A DNA stretch of 64,000 bases, from positions 1,724,001 to 1,788,000 of the forward strand of contig OU461276.1 in the NCBI GenBank assembly GCA_911810475.1, written 5' to 3'. This DNA comes from Candidatus Celerinatantimonas neptuna. Its GTDB lineage: Bacteria; Pseudomonadota; Gammaproteobacteria; Enterobacterales; Celerinatantimonadaceae. The notes under the pieces are model-generated. The model made no database searches. It saw only the letters and a list, made by a program, of their open reading frames with translations, and had not been told where the DNA came from. Shown piece by piece: positions 56,573 to 64,000 of the stretch. Each line of letters begins with the position of its first letter. Position 1 is the first letter of the stretch. The position numbers and the translations under genes were made by a program.

Positions 56573-57450
56573 TGCTATCCAAACCTTTATCTGCAAATGC
56601 TTTACACTGGTTAAACAAGCTGGATAAAAGCTTAAATTCGAAAGGCGTGGAATCTAAGAAAACCCACTTAAAAACAGTGCGTCAGGTATTGAATTGGTGC
56701 CTGGAGCAGTCACTGGTGGCCGACAATGTGTTAGAACTGCCCCAATTTACCTTTACCAAAGCTCTACTAGACCAGATTGATCAGGCGCAAAGACAACTTC
56801 GCCACACCCGCTTTCGGGACGATGCAACCGGAAAAACCCGAACCGACGCTATGGCCGGCGATCCTCAAACCGAGTATAAATCGCGTGGAGATACGCCCCG
56901 AGAACACCGGGTATTGATCCGTTTGAGCGAACCGGTTGAGATTTTAGGTCAGCCGACCCGCTTTATCGACAAAGACTGGCGCGAACTGCCACTTGAGCGC
57001 TTTACCACGCTATTGGCGGTTGAAAACCTGGATGTCTTTTACCAGCTAGAGGCGTATCAATGGCCATTTGAAGACCCCGGGACACTGGTGTTCTATCGCG
57101 GTGATGCAATGTACGGTAAAGGGGGAAGCGCATTTGAAAAAGCCTGGAATCAAACCGGTAAACCGGCCATGTATTTTGGTGATTTTGACCCGGCAGGCGT
57201 TCGTATTGCGATCAATGGTGGCTATCAGTCGATGATATTGCCCGACTTGGTAACACTGAAACAAGCTGCCAGCGAACAGATGTTTCCTGATTCGCATCAA
57301 AAATATCTCCCTGAGCTGCAAAGTTTTCAGACAGAAAATAAATCCACAAATTGCGATTTTAATTTATATCTAAACATTTTGTTTAAATATAGAGCCTTAC
57401 AACAACAAAAAATGCAGGGTGTGGGATTACAGCGCGTTACTCTTCGCTAA
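56569..57450 (+). CDS. jetD: TOPRIM-type nuclease subunit (JetD/MksG)
   Basis: A 293-residue protein that overlaps the kleisin gene by four bases. Its C-terminal half carries TOPRIM marks: the Glu in L-L-A-V-E-N (Glu152) and the D-x-D in F-G-D-F-D-P-A-G-V (Asp205, Asp207), preceded by a K-G-G-S-A-F-E-K-A segment. JetD proteins cut the plasmid DNA held by the SMC motor. The N-terminal 100 residues are helical and probably DNA- or SMC-contacting. The last 40 residues (after about 250) become AT-rich and less family-like, which may mean an altered C-terminus. Confidence 0.8.
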   Translation: MMLSKPLSANALHWLNKLDKSLNSKGVESKKTHLKTVRQVLNWCLEQSLVADNVLELPQFTFTKALLDQIDQAQRQLRHTRFRDDATGKTRTDAMAGDPQTEYKSRGDTPREHRVLIRLSEPVEILGQPTRFIDKDWRELPLERFTTLLAVENLDVFYQLEAYQWPFEDPGTLVFYRGDAMYGKGGSAFEKAWNQTGKPAMYFGDFDPAGVRIAINGGYQSMILPDLVTLKQAASEQMFPDSHQKYLPELQSFQTENKSTNCDFNLYLNILFKYRALQQQKMQGVGLQRVTLR

Positions 57451-57655
57451 CGCATTCTGTTCTGAGTGGCGATGAATGACTTACCCCGGCGATCTGATGC
57501 ATGAACGCCCGGTTAACCTTCTGATACGAGCGGGTTGATTCAAATTCGTTGCGACCGATAATCCCTTCAAAAAAATCATCAGTTTTTCTATGGAGTGAAG
57601 CCGTATCGGCGCATCGTCTCCACTTAGCGCCAATGCTCTGATGATCTACATTTTC
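57437..57655 (-). other. Unassigned open frame, possible gene remnant, in the 3' flank of jetD
   Basis: On the minus strand a frame without a normal start is open for about 70 codons and ends at TAA 57439-57437, inside the jetD end. It includes D-D-F-F-E-G-I-I-G-R-N-E-F and Y-Q-K-V-N-R-A-F-M-H-Q-I, which look protein-like. No family was recognised. It may be the tail of a gene displaced when the defence operon was inserted, or chance. Confidence 0.25.
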
Positions 57656-57693
57656 AGCCGATATTTATCCGCCCGGGGTCTTTTTGCGACAAC

Positions 57694-58245
57694 TTAACGG
57701 GGGGACTGCGTCATCACTTTTTCTAAATGGGTCGAAAACGTTAAAATCCATTCAATCATTTTAGGTGTTTGGTTTTTACGGCTACTGAGTGCTGTGTCGA
57801 CCAAAAAAGGAATGATCGGCAACAAAAGCAGCACAATGGCCCAACCGGGTAAAATCGCATAGTGAACAAAATGCGCCAGTACCCAGATATTACCCAGCAG
57901 CGCGACGATCCCCCCGAACCATAAACCGGGGTTATAGCGGCGAATTTTTAGCGACAGCGCCAGATGTTGCAGGCTGTTCAGCAGCGAAAAATCGATCAGC
58001 AAAAACATCAGCGCACAGCTTAGCGCCAGCGGCGAGATCAAAAAACAACCGGTTGTCCAGACAAAGCCAAAGATACTTAAAAAGAACAGCCAGAGGCGGC
58101 AACTCAGATGTGTTTCTCCAGGAATGGCATTGTCATACTGATCCAGATGAAACTGATGCACATTCCATTCTTCCATCTCATGAACAAATAAAATAACCGG
58201 CACTAAAAAGAGCAGATTTTGAACATTTTCCATGGCAACAAACAT
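57694..58245 (-). CDS. HXXEE-domain membrane protein
   Basis: A 183-residue protein with the defining H-E-M-E-E-W near residue 23 and about five hydrophobic segments. The HXXEE family is of unknown function and predicted to be a membrane enzyme using the His and Glu residues. GGAGA precedes the ATG. It is divergent from a TetR regulator 145 bases away, with a palindromic site between, so it is probably the regulated target. Confidence 0.82.
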   Translation of the reverse strand: MFVAMENVQNLLFLVPVILFVHEMEEWNVHQFHLDQYDNAIPGETHLSCRLWLFFLSIFGFVWTTGCFLISPLALSCALMFLLIDFSLLNSLQHLALSLKIRRYNPGLWFGGIVALLGNIWVLAHFVHYAILPGWAIVLLLLPIIPFLVDTALSSRKNQTPKMIEWILTFSTHLEKVMTQSPR

Positions 58246-58299
58246 GATGAATCTCCTTTATCATGAGCAGAGTTAAAACCAATATGATATAAATAAACC

Positions 58300-58315
58300 T
58301 GATACAAATGTATCA
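58300..58315. promoter_or_regulatory. Candidate TetR operator
   Basis: TGATAC-N4-GTATCA, a perfect 6+6 dyad, sits in the spacer between the divergent HXXEE and tetR genes, as expected for an autoregulated TetR operator. Confidence 0.6.
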
Positions 58316-58389
58316 CTATTGAATTTTCATAGTCAACCGCTTAGCCTGAGCGCAGAGCTCACCAAACCGCCCGATTGAAAGGTTCCTTC

Positions 58390-58917
58390 ATGGATAAAAG
58401 ACATACCGCGAATATTCAGGTTAAAAATAAAATCACCGACGCCTTATTGGCGCTGATGAAACAGCAGCCATTTCAGGCGATTCGGGTCAGTGATATTGTC
58501 AAAAAAGCCGATGTGGCACGGGTGTCGTATTATCGGAACTTTGAAAGTAAAGAAGCCATTTTGTACGCACAAGGGCACCGGTTGCATGAAGAATATATGC
58601 AAAACCGCCCTTTGGCAGAGCCATCATTGTTGAGCTACGATGATATTCTCTATCACTTTGAATTCTATGATAAACACCGTGATTTTTTATTAGAACTAAG
58701 CCGCCATGGCCTGTCATACCTGCTACTTGATATGTTCAATGCGTTTATTGAAGACGGATTAGCAGACCCCGATGGTGACATCATCGAACAATCCCGAATC
58801 TACTGCTATGCCGGTGCGATATTTAACCTGATGCTTCACTGGTTAAAGCGTGGCGCAAAAGAGACCCCGCAAGTGATGGCCAAAGCAGCCGCAGACGCTT
58901 TTCGGGACTTAAAATAG
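58390..58917 (+). CDS. TetR-family transcriptional regulator
   Basis: A 175-residue regulator. The N-terminal HTH is visible (about 10-55: K-I-T-D-A-L-L-A-L-M, then V-S-D-I-V-K-K-A-D-V-A-R-V-S-Y-Y-R-N-F). The helical ligand domain follows, with a TetR_C-type end. AAAGG before the ATG at 58390 is preferred to a TTG at 58375. It probably represses the divergent HXXEE gene. Confidence 0.87.
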   Translation: MDKRHTANIQVKNKITDALLALMKQQPFQAIRVSDIVKKADVARVSYYRNFESKEAILYAQGHRLHEEYMQNRPLAEPSLLSYDDILYHFEFYDKHRDFLLELSRHGLSYLLLDMFNAFIEDGLADPDGDIIEQSRIYCYAGAIFNLMLHWLKRGAKETPQVMAKAAADAFRDLK

Positions 58918-59045
58918 GCTAATTTTGGATAAAAATATATGAATGGCAGGTGAAACCTACATAAAAGGGCTTGATCTGGATAAGGCCTGATGGTCATTAT
59001 GGGTATTCACCGGTTAAAATCGTTCAGCTTCATGGGTAGAGGTTT

Positions 59046-59591
59046 ATGTTTAAAAGAGATGTGGAAGAAGGATTATCTTTAGCATTAGTGCAACCATCAT
59101 TCGCCAGAAAATATTTTGAGATTGTCAGCCGTGAACGGGATGACTTAAGCCAGTGGATGGGCTGGGCGAAAAATGCCGACAGCGAAGATTTTTTTCTGAA
59201 CTTTATAAAAAAATCACTGCACGACTATGCCGATGGTAAGTCACTGACCTGTGCAATGCTCTATCATGGCAAAGTGGTCGGAAATATCAGCTTTAACAAC
59301 ATCGACCATCATCTTAAAAAAGCCGAAGTCGGCTACTGGATGAGCCGGGCATACCGCGGGCAGGGCCTTGTCACAAAATCGGCAGCAAAATTAATCGACA
59401 TGGCTTTTGGCGAGTATGCTATGGAAAAAGTACAAATCGCCGCCGCCGTTGAAAACCTCGCAAGTCGCAGCGTTTGCGAGCGCTTAGGGTTTAAACTGGA
59501 AGGTATTATCACCCGAGCTGAAGACCTGAACGGGCGGATTGTCGACCATGCCATTTATGGCCTGAACCGGCAGGACTGTTTAGCGATTTAG
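59046..59591 (+). CDS. GNAT acetyltransferase (RimJ/RimL-like)
   Basis: A 181-residue GNAT. Its acetyl-CoA loop region reads G-Y-W-M-S-R-A-Y-R-G-Q-G-L-V-T (about 97-111), and N-L-A-S-R-S-V-C-E-R-L-G-F-K-L-E-G is the conserved RimL-type end. It may acetylate an N-terminus or a small molecule. It stands alone between the TetR gene and the CRISPR leader. Confidence 0.87.
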   Translation: MFKRDVEEGLSLALVQPSFARKYFEIVSRERDDLSQWMGWAKNADSEDFFLNFIKKSLHDYADGKSLTCAMLYHGKVVGNISFNNIDHHLKKAEVGYWMSRAYRGQGLVTKSAAKLIDMAFGEYAMEKVQIAAAVENLASRSVCERLGFKLEGIITRAEDLNGRIVDHAIYGLNRQDCLAI

Positions 59592-59767
59592 ATGATGGCC
59601 TGAAAAAATGCTGGCGCAATCGATCACAACCCTTTTTGACCCAAAAAATGCTCTTTAAAATTTGGTATTAAAAATCAATCACTTACAGAGGACCGAAAAA
59701 TAAAGGTCAAAATGGGTTATTTTGACTAATTCATTGTTTTAAATGAATATTGGGTTAAAATGCTCTA
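59592..59767 (+). promoter_or_regulatory. CRISPR leader
   Basis: An AT-rich 176-base stretch directly upstream of the first intact repeat, with no gene. It should contain the array promoter and integration signals. The degenerate repeat at the opposite end supports this side as the leader. Confidence 0.7.
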
Positions 59768-60215
59768 GTTCACTGCCGCACAGGCAGCTTAGAAATATAA
59801 TCCCATCCATATATTCAAACGCTCGTGGTTCACTGCCGCACAGGCAGCTTAGAAATCTGGGTCCAAGCCTTCCCTGAATTCAGCGTCGTTCACTGCCGCA
59901 CAGGCAGCTTAGAAACGGCACGTTCAGTGTATTCTGCATTTTTTACTGTTCACTGCCGCACAGGCAGCTTAGAAAGACATCAGTAAACGTCCCCTTGTAA
60001 CTTTTTAGTTCACTGCCGCACAGGCAGCTTAGAAACCCGTTCTCACATGGGGAGAAGGAGAAGGTTTGTTCACTGCCGCACAGGCAGCTTAGAAATGAGG
60101 CAAGAGCGCCTCATTTGCATTAGTTCGGTTCACTGCCGCACAGGCAGCTTAGAAAACTTTGAAATCTCTGGCCATGTCTTACTTTTTGTTCACTGCCGCA
60201 CAGGCAGCTTATTCA
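59768..60215 (+). CRISPR. CRISPR array, type I-F repeat, 8 repeats and 7 spacers
   Basis: Repeats of 28 bases start at 59768, 59828, 59888, 59948, 60008, 60068, 60128 and 60188; all spacers are exactly 32 bases. The repeat starts GTTCACTGCCGCACAGGCAG and ends CTTAGAAA, with the CTGCC/GGCAG stem and GCACA loop recognised by Cas6f. The first seven copies are identical. The eighth keeps the first 24 bases but ends TTCA instead of GAAA, marking the trailer end. Transcription is therefore expected left to right, toward cas6f. The spacers are all different. Confidence 0.97.
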
Positions 60216-60369
60216 TTCAATGATTCAGGCCGTTACGGGTTAGAACCCGTCGGATGATTTTTTTACTCAAAAAAGGCGTCGCAAGGCGGCGAAAAGCAAC
60301 TGACTGATATATCATTACACTCTGTTAATTCTTAATACAGTGGTATCTGATGACGAATGGATGTGAGTG

Positions 60370-60927
60370 ATGGATCATTATCTGGAGATACAATTATTAC
60401 CCGACCCTGAGTTTTCCGTGTTGCTGTTGATGAATGCGCTGTTTAGCAAACTGCATCGTGCGCTGGTTGCAACGTCACAAGGTGATATTGGGGTGAGTTT
60501 TCCGCATTTATCAGCGCAGCAAACCGGGGATGTGCTGCGCATTCATGGCCAGCAGACAGCATTGCAACGGCTTGAACAGCTTCACTGGCGACAAGGGCTG
60601 GGGGAGTTTACCCAAGTCAGCGGCATTAAGCCGGTTCCGGCAGCTGGGCAGCATTGTTTAGTCTCTCGGGTGCAAACGCAAAGTAATGCGGATCGACTGC
60701 GCCGCAGGGCGATGAAGCGACAGGGATGCAGCTACGATAAGGCCTGCCAACAAATTCCCAACCATGTCGAACAGCGCCTTCATCTACCAAGTATTCAGCT
60801 CAAAAGCCACTCCACCGGCCAACGTTTCCGGCTGTTTATCCGGCAGACCCCATGCGAAGCGATGACCTCTCAACTGCTTTTTTCAAAATATGGACTCAGC
60901 CAAGCCACGACTGTCCCCTGGTTTTAA
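60370..60927 (+). CDS. cas6f: Type I-F CRISPR endoribonuclease Cas6f (Csy4)
   Basis: A 185-residue protein that matches Csy4 along its length, starting M-D-H-Y-L-E-I-Q-L-L-P-D-P-E-F. The catalytic His29 is in S-K-L-H-R-A-L. The Arg-rich repeat-binding helix reads R-L-R-R-R-A-M-K-R-Q. L-K-S-H-S-T-G-Q-R-F-R-L-F holds the expected catalytic Ser, and the protein ends V-P-W-F. It cuts the repeat stem 3' of the hairpin to make crRNAs. It lies 155 bases after the array and 15 bases before cmr1; no csy1, csy2, csy3, cas1 or cas2-3 is present in the window. Confidence 0.95.
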   Translation: MDHYLEIQLLPDPEFSVLLLMNALFSKLHRALVATSQGDIGVSFPHLSAQQTGDVLRIHGQQTALQRLEQLHWRQGLGEFTQVSGIKPVPAAGQHCLVSRVQTQSNADRLRRRAMKRQGCSYDKACQQIPNHVEQRLHLPSIQLKSHSTGQRFRLFIRQTPCEAMTSQLLFSKYGLSQATTVPWF

Positions 60928-60942
60928 CCCACAAAGGAATCG

Positions 60943-62211
60943 ATGATGAGAAGGCAAAAGACAACCGTCGCGTTGGACGATTTTGAAAAAACACTGAATG
61001 AATTACCCAAGGATGAAGGCTGGCAGACATACCATTGCACGCTGGTTACACCGATGTACGGCGGTGGCGTGAAGGCGGGCGAAGTTGACAAAGCGATGCC
61101 CATTCGCGCCAGCAGTATTCGCGGCCAACTGCGCTTTTGGTGGCGTATTGCTTGTGGGCCAGATGATCCAAACGAATTATTCAAACAGGAGAAAGCCATC
61201 TGGGGCGGGATTGGAACCAAAGAAACACCTTATAGTAATGACAACGGAATGAAGCAGACGTCGGAGTTCAAGGATGATGATAAGGCCAAAAAAACTCTAG
61301 CCAGCCGGGTGAAAATTCGTGTTGAAAAATGTGCTCAAAGTAATAACACCATTATTGCTAATAGACTAATTAATACAAAGGATATTAAAGGTGAGGGTGC
61401 TAAATATGTTTTTGGCGCAGCAGAGGCAACAGATTGTTTGCCAAGTGGGTATGCTTTCTTACTTAAAATTTATTGTGCTGAAGATGTTAAAGAAGATGTT
61501 CAACAAACTTTACGCTGGTGGGCTACATTTGGCGGTATCGGTAGTCGGACACGCCGTGGTTTAGGGGCTGTTCGAATCGATGGGATGACGTTTGTGAATG
61601 CAGAGCAAGTTAGGGAAAAGGGTGGGCAACTGGCTTTATCTTCTTATTCTTTTTCTTCGCCGGAACAAGCATGGAAAGAAGCAACGTCGAAGCTTTATCA
61701 GTTCAGACAAGGTAGAGGAATCGGTCGTGATCGGGGAAGCGAACGTCCGGGGCGCAGCTTTTGGCCTGAACCCGATGCTTTACGGCGTTTATCACGAAGA
61801 TATAAGAAAAAACATGCTCCAGAGCACCCAGCAGGAAATTATTTTCCCCGTGCGGTATTTGGCATGCCGATTATTTTTGATTTTAACGATAAAACTAAAA
61901 AAGAACCGATAACTATGGCCTTATTGCCAGAAGGTCATCAGCGTCTGGCTAGTCCATTAATTTTGCGCCCTTATTTGAAGGACAACCAGTGGTATGCTGC
62001 TGCTTTATTGATTCCCGATTGGAAATGTGTGCTGGATGAGCCCCTAGCCTTGGATCCGTCGATTGATAAAGTATCTCCTGCCCACTGGCCAAGTGATGCG
62101 GTAGAACGCAATAAAATTGCCAACCAAATTAATCCAATGAAACACAATGGCACGGTTCGCGCCAACGATCCGCTGTCTGCTTTTCTCGATTATTTCAAAA
62201 AAGGAAAATAA
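60943..62211 (+). CDS. cmr1: Type III-B CRISPR RAMP protein Cmr1
   Basis: A 422-residue Cmr1 (Cas7-like RAMP). The N-terminal family block M-P-I-R-A-S-S-I-R-G-Q-L-R-F-W-W-R is at about residues 48-64. The glycine-rich RAMP loop F-G-G-I-G-S-R-T-R-R-G-L-G is at about 196-208. Cmr1 caps the 3' end of the crRNA in the Cmr effector that cleaves target RNA. AAGGA precedes the ATG pair at 60943/60946. It leads the cmr genes, the common order. Confidence 0.93.
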   Translation: MMRRQKTTVALDDFEKTLNELPKDEGWQTYHCTLVTPMYGGGVKAGEVDKAMPIRASSIRGQLRFWWRIACGPDDPNELFKQEKAIWGGIGTKETPYSNDNGMKQTSEFKDDDKAKKTLASRVKIRVEKCAQSNNTIIANRLINTKDIKGEGAKYVFGAAEATDCLPSGYAFLLKIYCAEDVKEDVQQTLRWWATFGGIGSRTRRGLGAVRIDGMTFVNAEQVREKGGQLALSSYSFSSPEQAWKEATSKLYQFRQGRGIGRDRGSERPGRSFWPEPDALRRLSRRYKKKHAPEHPAGNYFPRAVFGMPIIFDFNDKTKKEPITMALLPEGHQRLASPLILRPYLKDNQWYAAALLIPDWKCVLDEPLALDPSIDKVSPAHWPSDAVERNKIANQINPMKHNGTVRANDPLSAFLDYFKKGK

Positions 62212-62213
62212 TA

Positions 62214-64000
62214 ATGGAATATTTAGTGGCCATTAGTATTGGCCCGGTCCAAAGTTTGATTGAAGCGGGGCGGCGCAGCCAGGATTTATGGTGTGGTTCG
62301 TGGTTGTTATCCGAAGTTGCCCGGGCGGTGGCTTTGAATCTGCATGAAGCTCAAAAGGATTGCTTGATCTTTCCCTGCCCCGAAAATCCGAGTAAGGATC
62401 TGCAACCTCAGTCAGCGAAGGATGAGCCCAAGGCCAATATTGCCAATGTGGTGCGGGCTGTGATTAAGGTCGATACGCCAGAACAGCTTAATAAGATTGT
62501 CGAAGAAGCTAAAAAGGCTGCCGATGAACGTTTTAGCGAACTTTTTAAATCCGTTGAGGCTGAGCTGAATCAGCGCCCCAACCAAAAAATAGACTGGCCA
62601 CGCTGGCAACAGCAGCAGGGCGATCTCATTGAGAAATTTGCTGCCTGGGCTCCATTATCTGATGACTATGCCGACGCTTCCAGGCGGTTAGGTGAATGGC
62701 TCAATGCGCGTAAGTGCACCCGTAATTTTGGTCCGATGGCGGATCAAGAGAAAGGCTTGTTTAAATCAACCTTAGATGGGGCCAATAATACACTGACCAA
62801 TCATCTGACAACGCCCCGTGACCAACACCAAAAAAAACTGCACAAACACGATTTACTGAATGAAATGCGTTATCTGGGGCTCTCTCAGGATGAAGAGCTG
62901 GATGCGTTGGGGCTGATAAAACGCCGGGCCGGCCGGTTAGATCAGTTCACCCCATTTAGCCGGGTGGTTGTCCACCCATGGGTGATGAAACTTAAAGAGC
63001 AATCTCCCCAAATTCTCGATGAGCTGAAGACCAGTTATCAGGCTCTTAAAGAGGAAGGGCTGGTTACGGTGGTGGCAGGTAACCAGAAGTGTTATGAGGA
63101 TTTCCCTTTTGATGCGGAATATCTGTTTTTAAGCCGGGTTGAACAGGCGCTGACTGATGGTCGAGAGCTTAGTGAAGAAGCAATAAATGCGCTGGAGTCG
63201 CTTCAGAAAACTCTGCAAGCCTTACAAAAGGAAGGTTCTGCTCCTGTTCCTTATGGCGTACTGCTCAAAGCCGATGGCGACCGTATGGGGGAGTGCTTTA
63301 AACAGGCGGGTCAGAGTGGTCATTCTAGGGATATTTCTAGAGCGCTGCATGATTTTGCCGAATCGGTTCGATCGATTGTTCGCGGTTGTGGTGGCCATGC
63401 GATCTATACCGGCGGGGATGATGTGTTGGCCTTTGTGCCTCTGGCAACCGCCATGACATGTGCCCAAGCGTTAAATAAAGCGTTTTATGAACAAGTGGCG
63501 CAAAAGTCAGATCCGAAGTTAAAACATAAACCGACTTTATCGGTTGGTCTGGCAATCGGCCATTTTGTACAGCCGATGCGCCAACTTCGCCACCGTGCAA
63601 TTGCCGCAGAGGAACGTGCTAAAGGGAATAAAAAACCGGCCGATCAACAACGCAATGCCATTGCCATTCATCTGGGTATCCGCTCGGGCTTTGAGATGAC
63701 CTGGCGTTGTCGCTGGGATGATCGTGACACATTAGATGCATTATCTGAGTTTGCTAATGCTTTTGAAAAAGGCTGGATGCCCACCCGAATTATGCAAGAT
63801 GTGCGAGAAATGGCCCAACGTTTGAAGTGGACGTATAGTGGACAAGACCAAGACCAACAAGACTACGCTGGCATTCGTAATAGCGAATTTGAACGCATGT
63901 TAATGCGAACGAATTTTGTTGTGAACGAAATTGATCCAAATGAAAAGCCTGAACAGAACGATGACGTCAATAAAAAAATTGTCGAAGCGCTTAAATCCAA
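62214..64000 (+). CDS. cmr2: Type III-B Cas10 (Cmr2), 3' end outside window
   Basis: The frame is open from the ATG at 62214, two bases after the cmr1 stop codon, to the window edge (595 codons). It begins V-A-I-S-I-G-P-V-Q-S-L-I-E-A-G-R-R-S, a typical Cmr2 start. The first palm has A-D-G-D-R-M-G (Asp354, Asp356), and the cyclase motif G-G-D-D is at 400-403. The intact GGDD predicts cyclic oligoadenylate signalling on target binding. No HD nuclease motif is seen at the N-terminus, so DNA cleavage by an HD domain is not expected. The remaining cmr genes and any CARF effector would lie beyond the window. Confidence 0.93.
   Translation, partial: MEYLVAISIGPVQSLIEAGRRSQDLWCGSWLLSEVARAVALNLHEAQKDCLIFPCPENPSKDLQPQSAKDEPKANIANVVRAVIKVDTPEQLNKIVEEAKKAADERFSELFKSVEAELNQRPNQKIDWPRWQQQQGDLIEKFAAWAPLSDDYADASRRLGEWLNARKCTRNFGPMADQEKGLFKSTLDGANNTLTNHLTTPRDQHQKKLHKHDLLNEMRYLGLSQDEELDALGLIKRRAGRLDQFTPFSRVVVHPWVMKLKEQSPQILDELKTSYQALKEEGLVTVVAGNQKCYEDFPFDAEYLFLSRVEQALTDGRELSEEAINALESLQKTLQALQKEGSAPVPYGVLLKADGDRMGECFKQAGQSGHSRDISRALHDFAESVRSIVRGCGGHAIYTGGDDVLAFVPLATAMTCAQALNKAFYEQVAQKSDPKLKHKPTLSVGLAIGHFVQPMRQLRHRAIAAEERAKGNKKPADQQRNAIAIHLGIRSGFEMTWRCRWDDRDTLDALSEFANAFEKGWMPTRIMQDVREMAQRLKWTYSGQDQDQQDYAGIRNSEFERMLMRTNFVVNEIDPNEKPEQNDDVNKKIVEALKS

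Overview
The window looks like chromosome from a facultatively fermentative gammaproteobacterium (Vibrionales, Aeromonadales or Celerinatantimonas-like; inferred from protein resemblance and gene content, not proven). It has several PTS permeases, ackA-pta, citrate lyase, aconitase B, an RND pump and a Csy4-type Cas6f. No rRNA, tRNA, IS element or replication origin was recognised.

Layout. 1-1359 (-): 5' part of a GH32 fructanase lipoprotein, cut by the window edge. 2267-3118 (+): AraC regulator. 3331-8676 (-): acylating aldehyde dehydrogenase, ackA and pta, an acetaldehyde/acetyl-CoA to acetate plus ATP route, with a terminator-like hairpin just before ackA. 9390-10175 (-): DUF2076 protein. 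10370-20776 (+): a D-glutamate/murein-peptide island with DgcN-like protein, L-Ala-D/L-Glu epimerase, Gsi-type peptide ABC transporter, P1 peptidase, DppA-type D-aminopeptidase and isoaspartyl peptidase. It is followed by a LysR gene, a LysR remnant and murQ (+). 23226-28744 (-): mannosylglycerate-type operon (PTS EIIBC, EIIA, GH38 mannosidase, RpiR regulator). 29670-34553 (+): a second, unassigned PTS operon (PFK-like kinase, Ula-type EIIB/EIIC/EIIA, class II aldolase, a small unknown protein, a P-loop kinase). 34731-38926 (+): RND adaptor and permease.

39080-49862 (-): a nine-gene operon, PrpF/YbhH-type isomerase, MFS transporter, FAH-family enzyme, citCDEF, citG, acnB, facing a LysR gene (50010-50945, +). 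Read together these genes predict fermentation of an aconitate isomer: isomerisation to cis-aconitate, hydration to citrate by AcnB, cleavage to acetate and oxaloacetate by citrate lyase, and perhaps decarboxylation of oxaloacetate by the FAH protein.

51058-64000: a defence region. A four-gene, translationally coupled Wadjet/MksBEFG-like operon (SMC, KITE, kleisin, TOPRIM nuclease) is followed by a HXXEE membrane protein with a TetR gene and by a GNAT gene. Next come a CRISPR array of eight 28-bp type I-F repeats with seven 32-bp spacers, a Csy4-like cas6f, cmr1 and the start of cmr2 (Cas10), which runs off the window. Type I-F repeats and Cas6f directly in front of a type III-B effector operon, with no I-F Cascade gene in view, is the most interesting arrangement seen: it predicts that Cmr complexes are loaded with I-F-type crRNAs.
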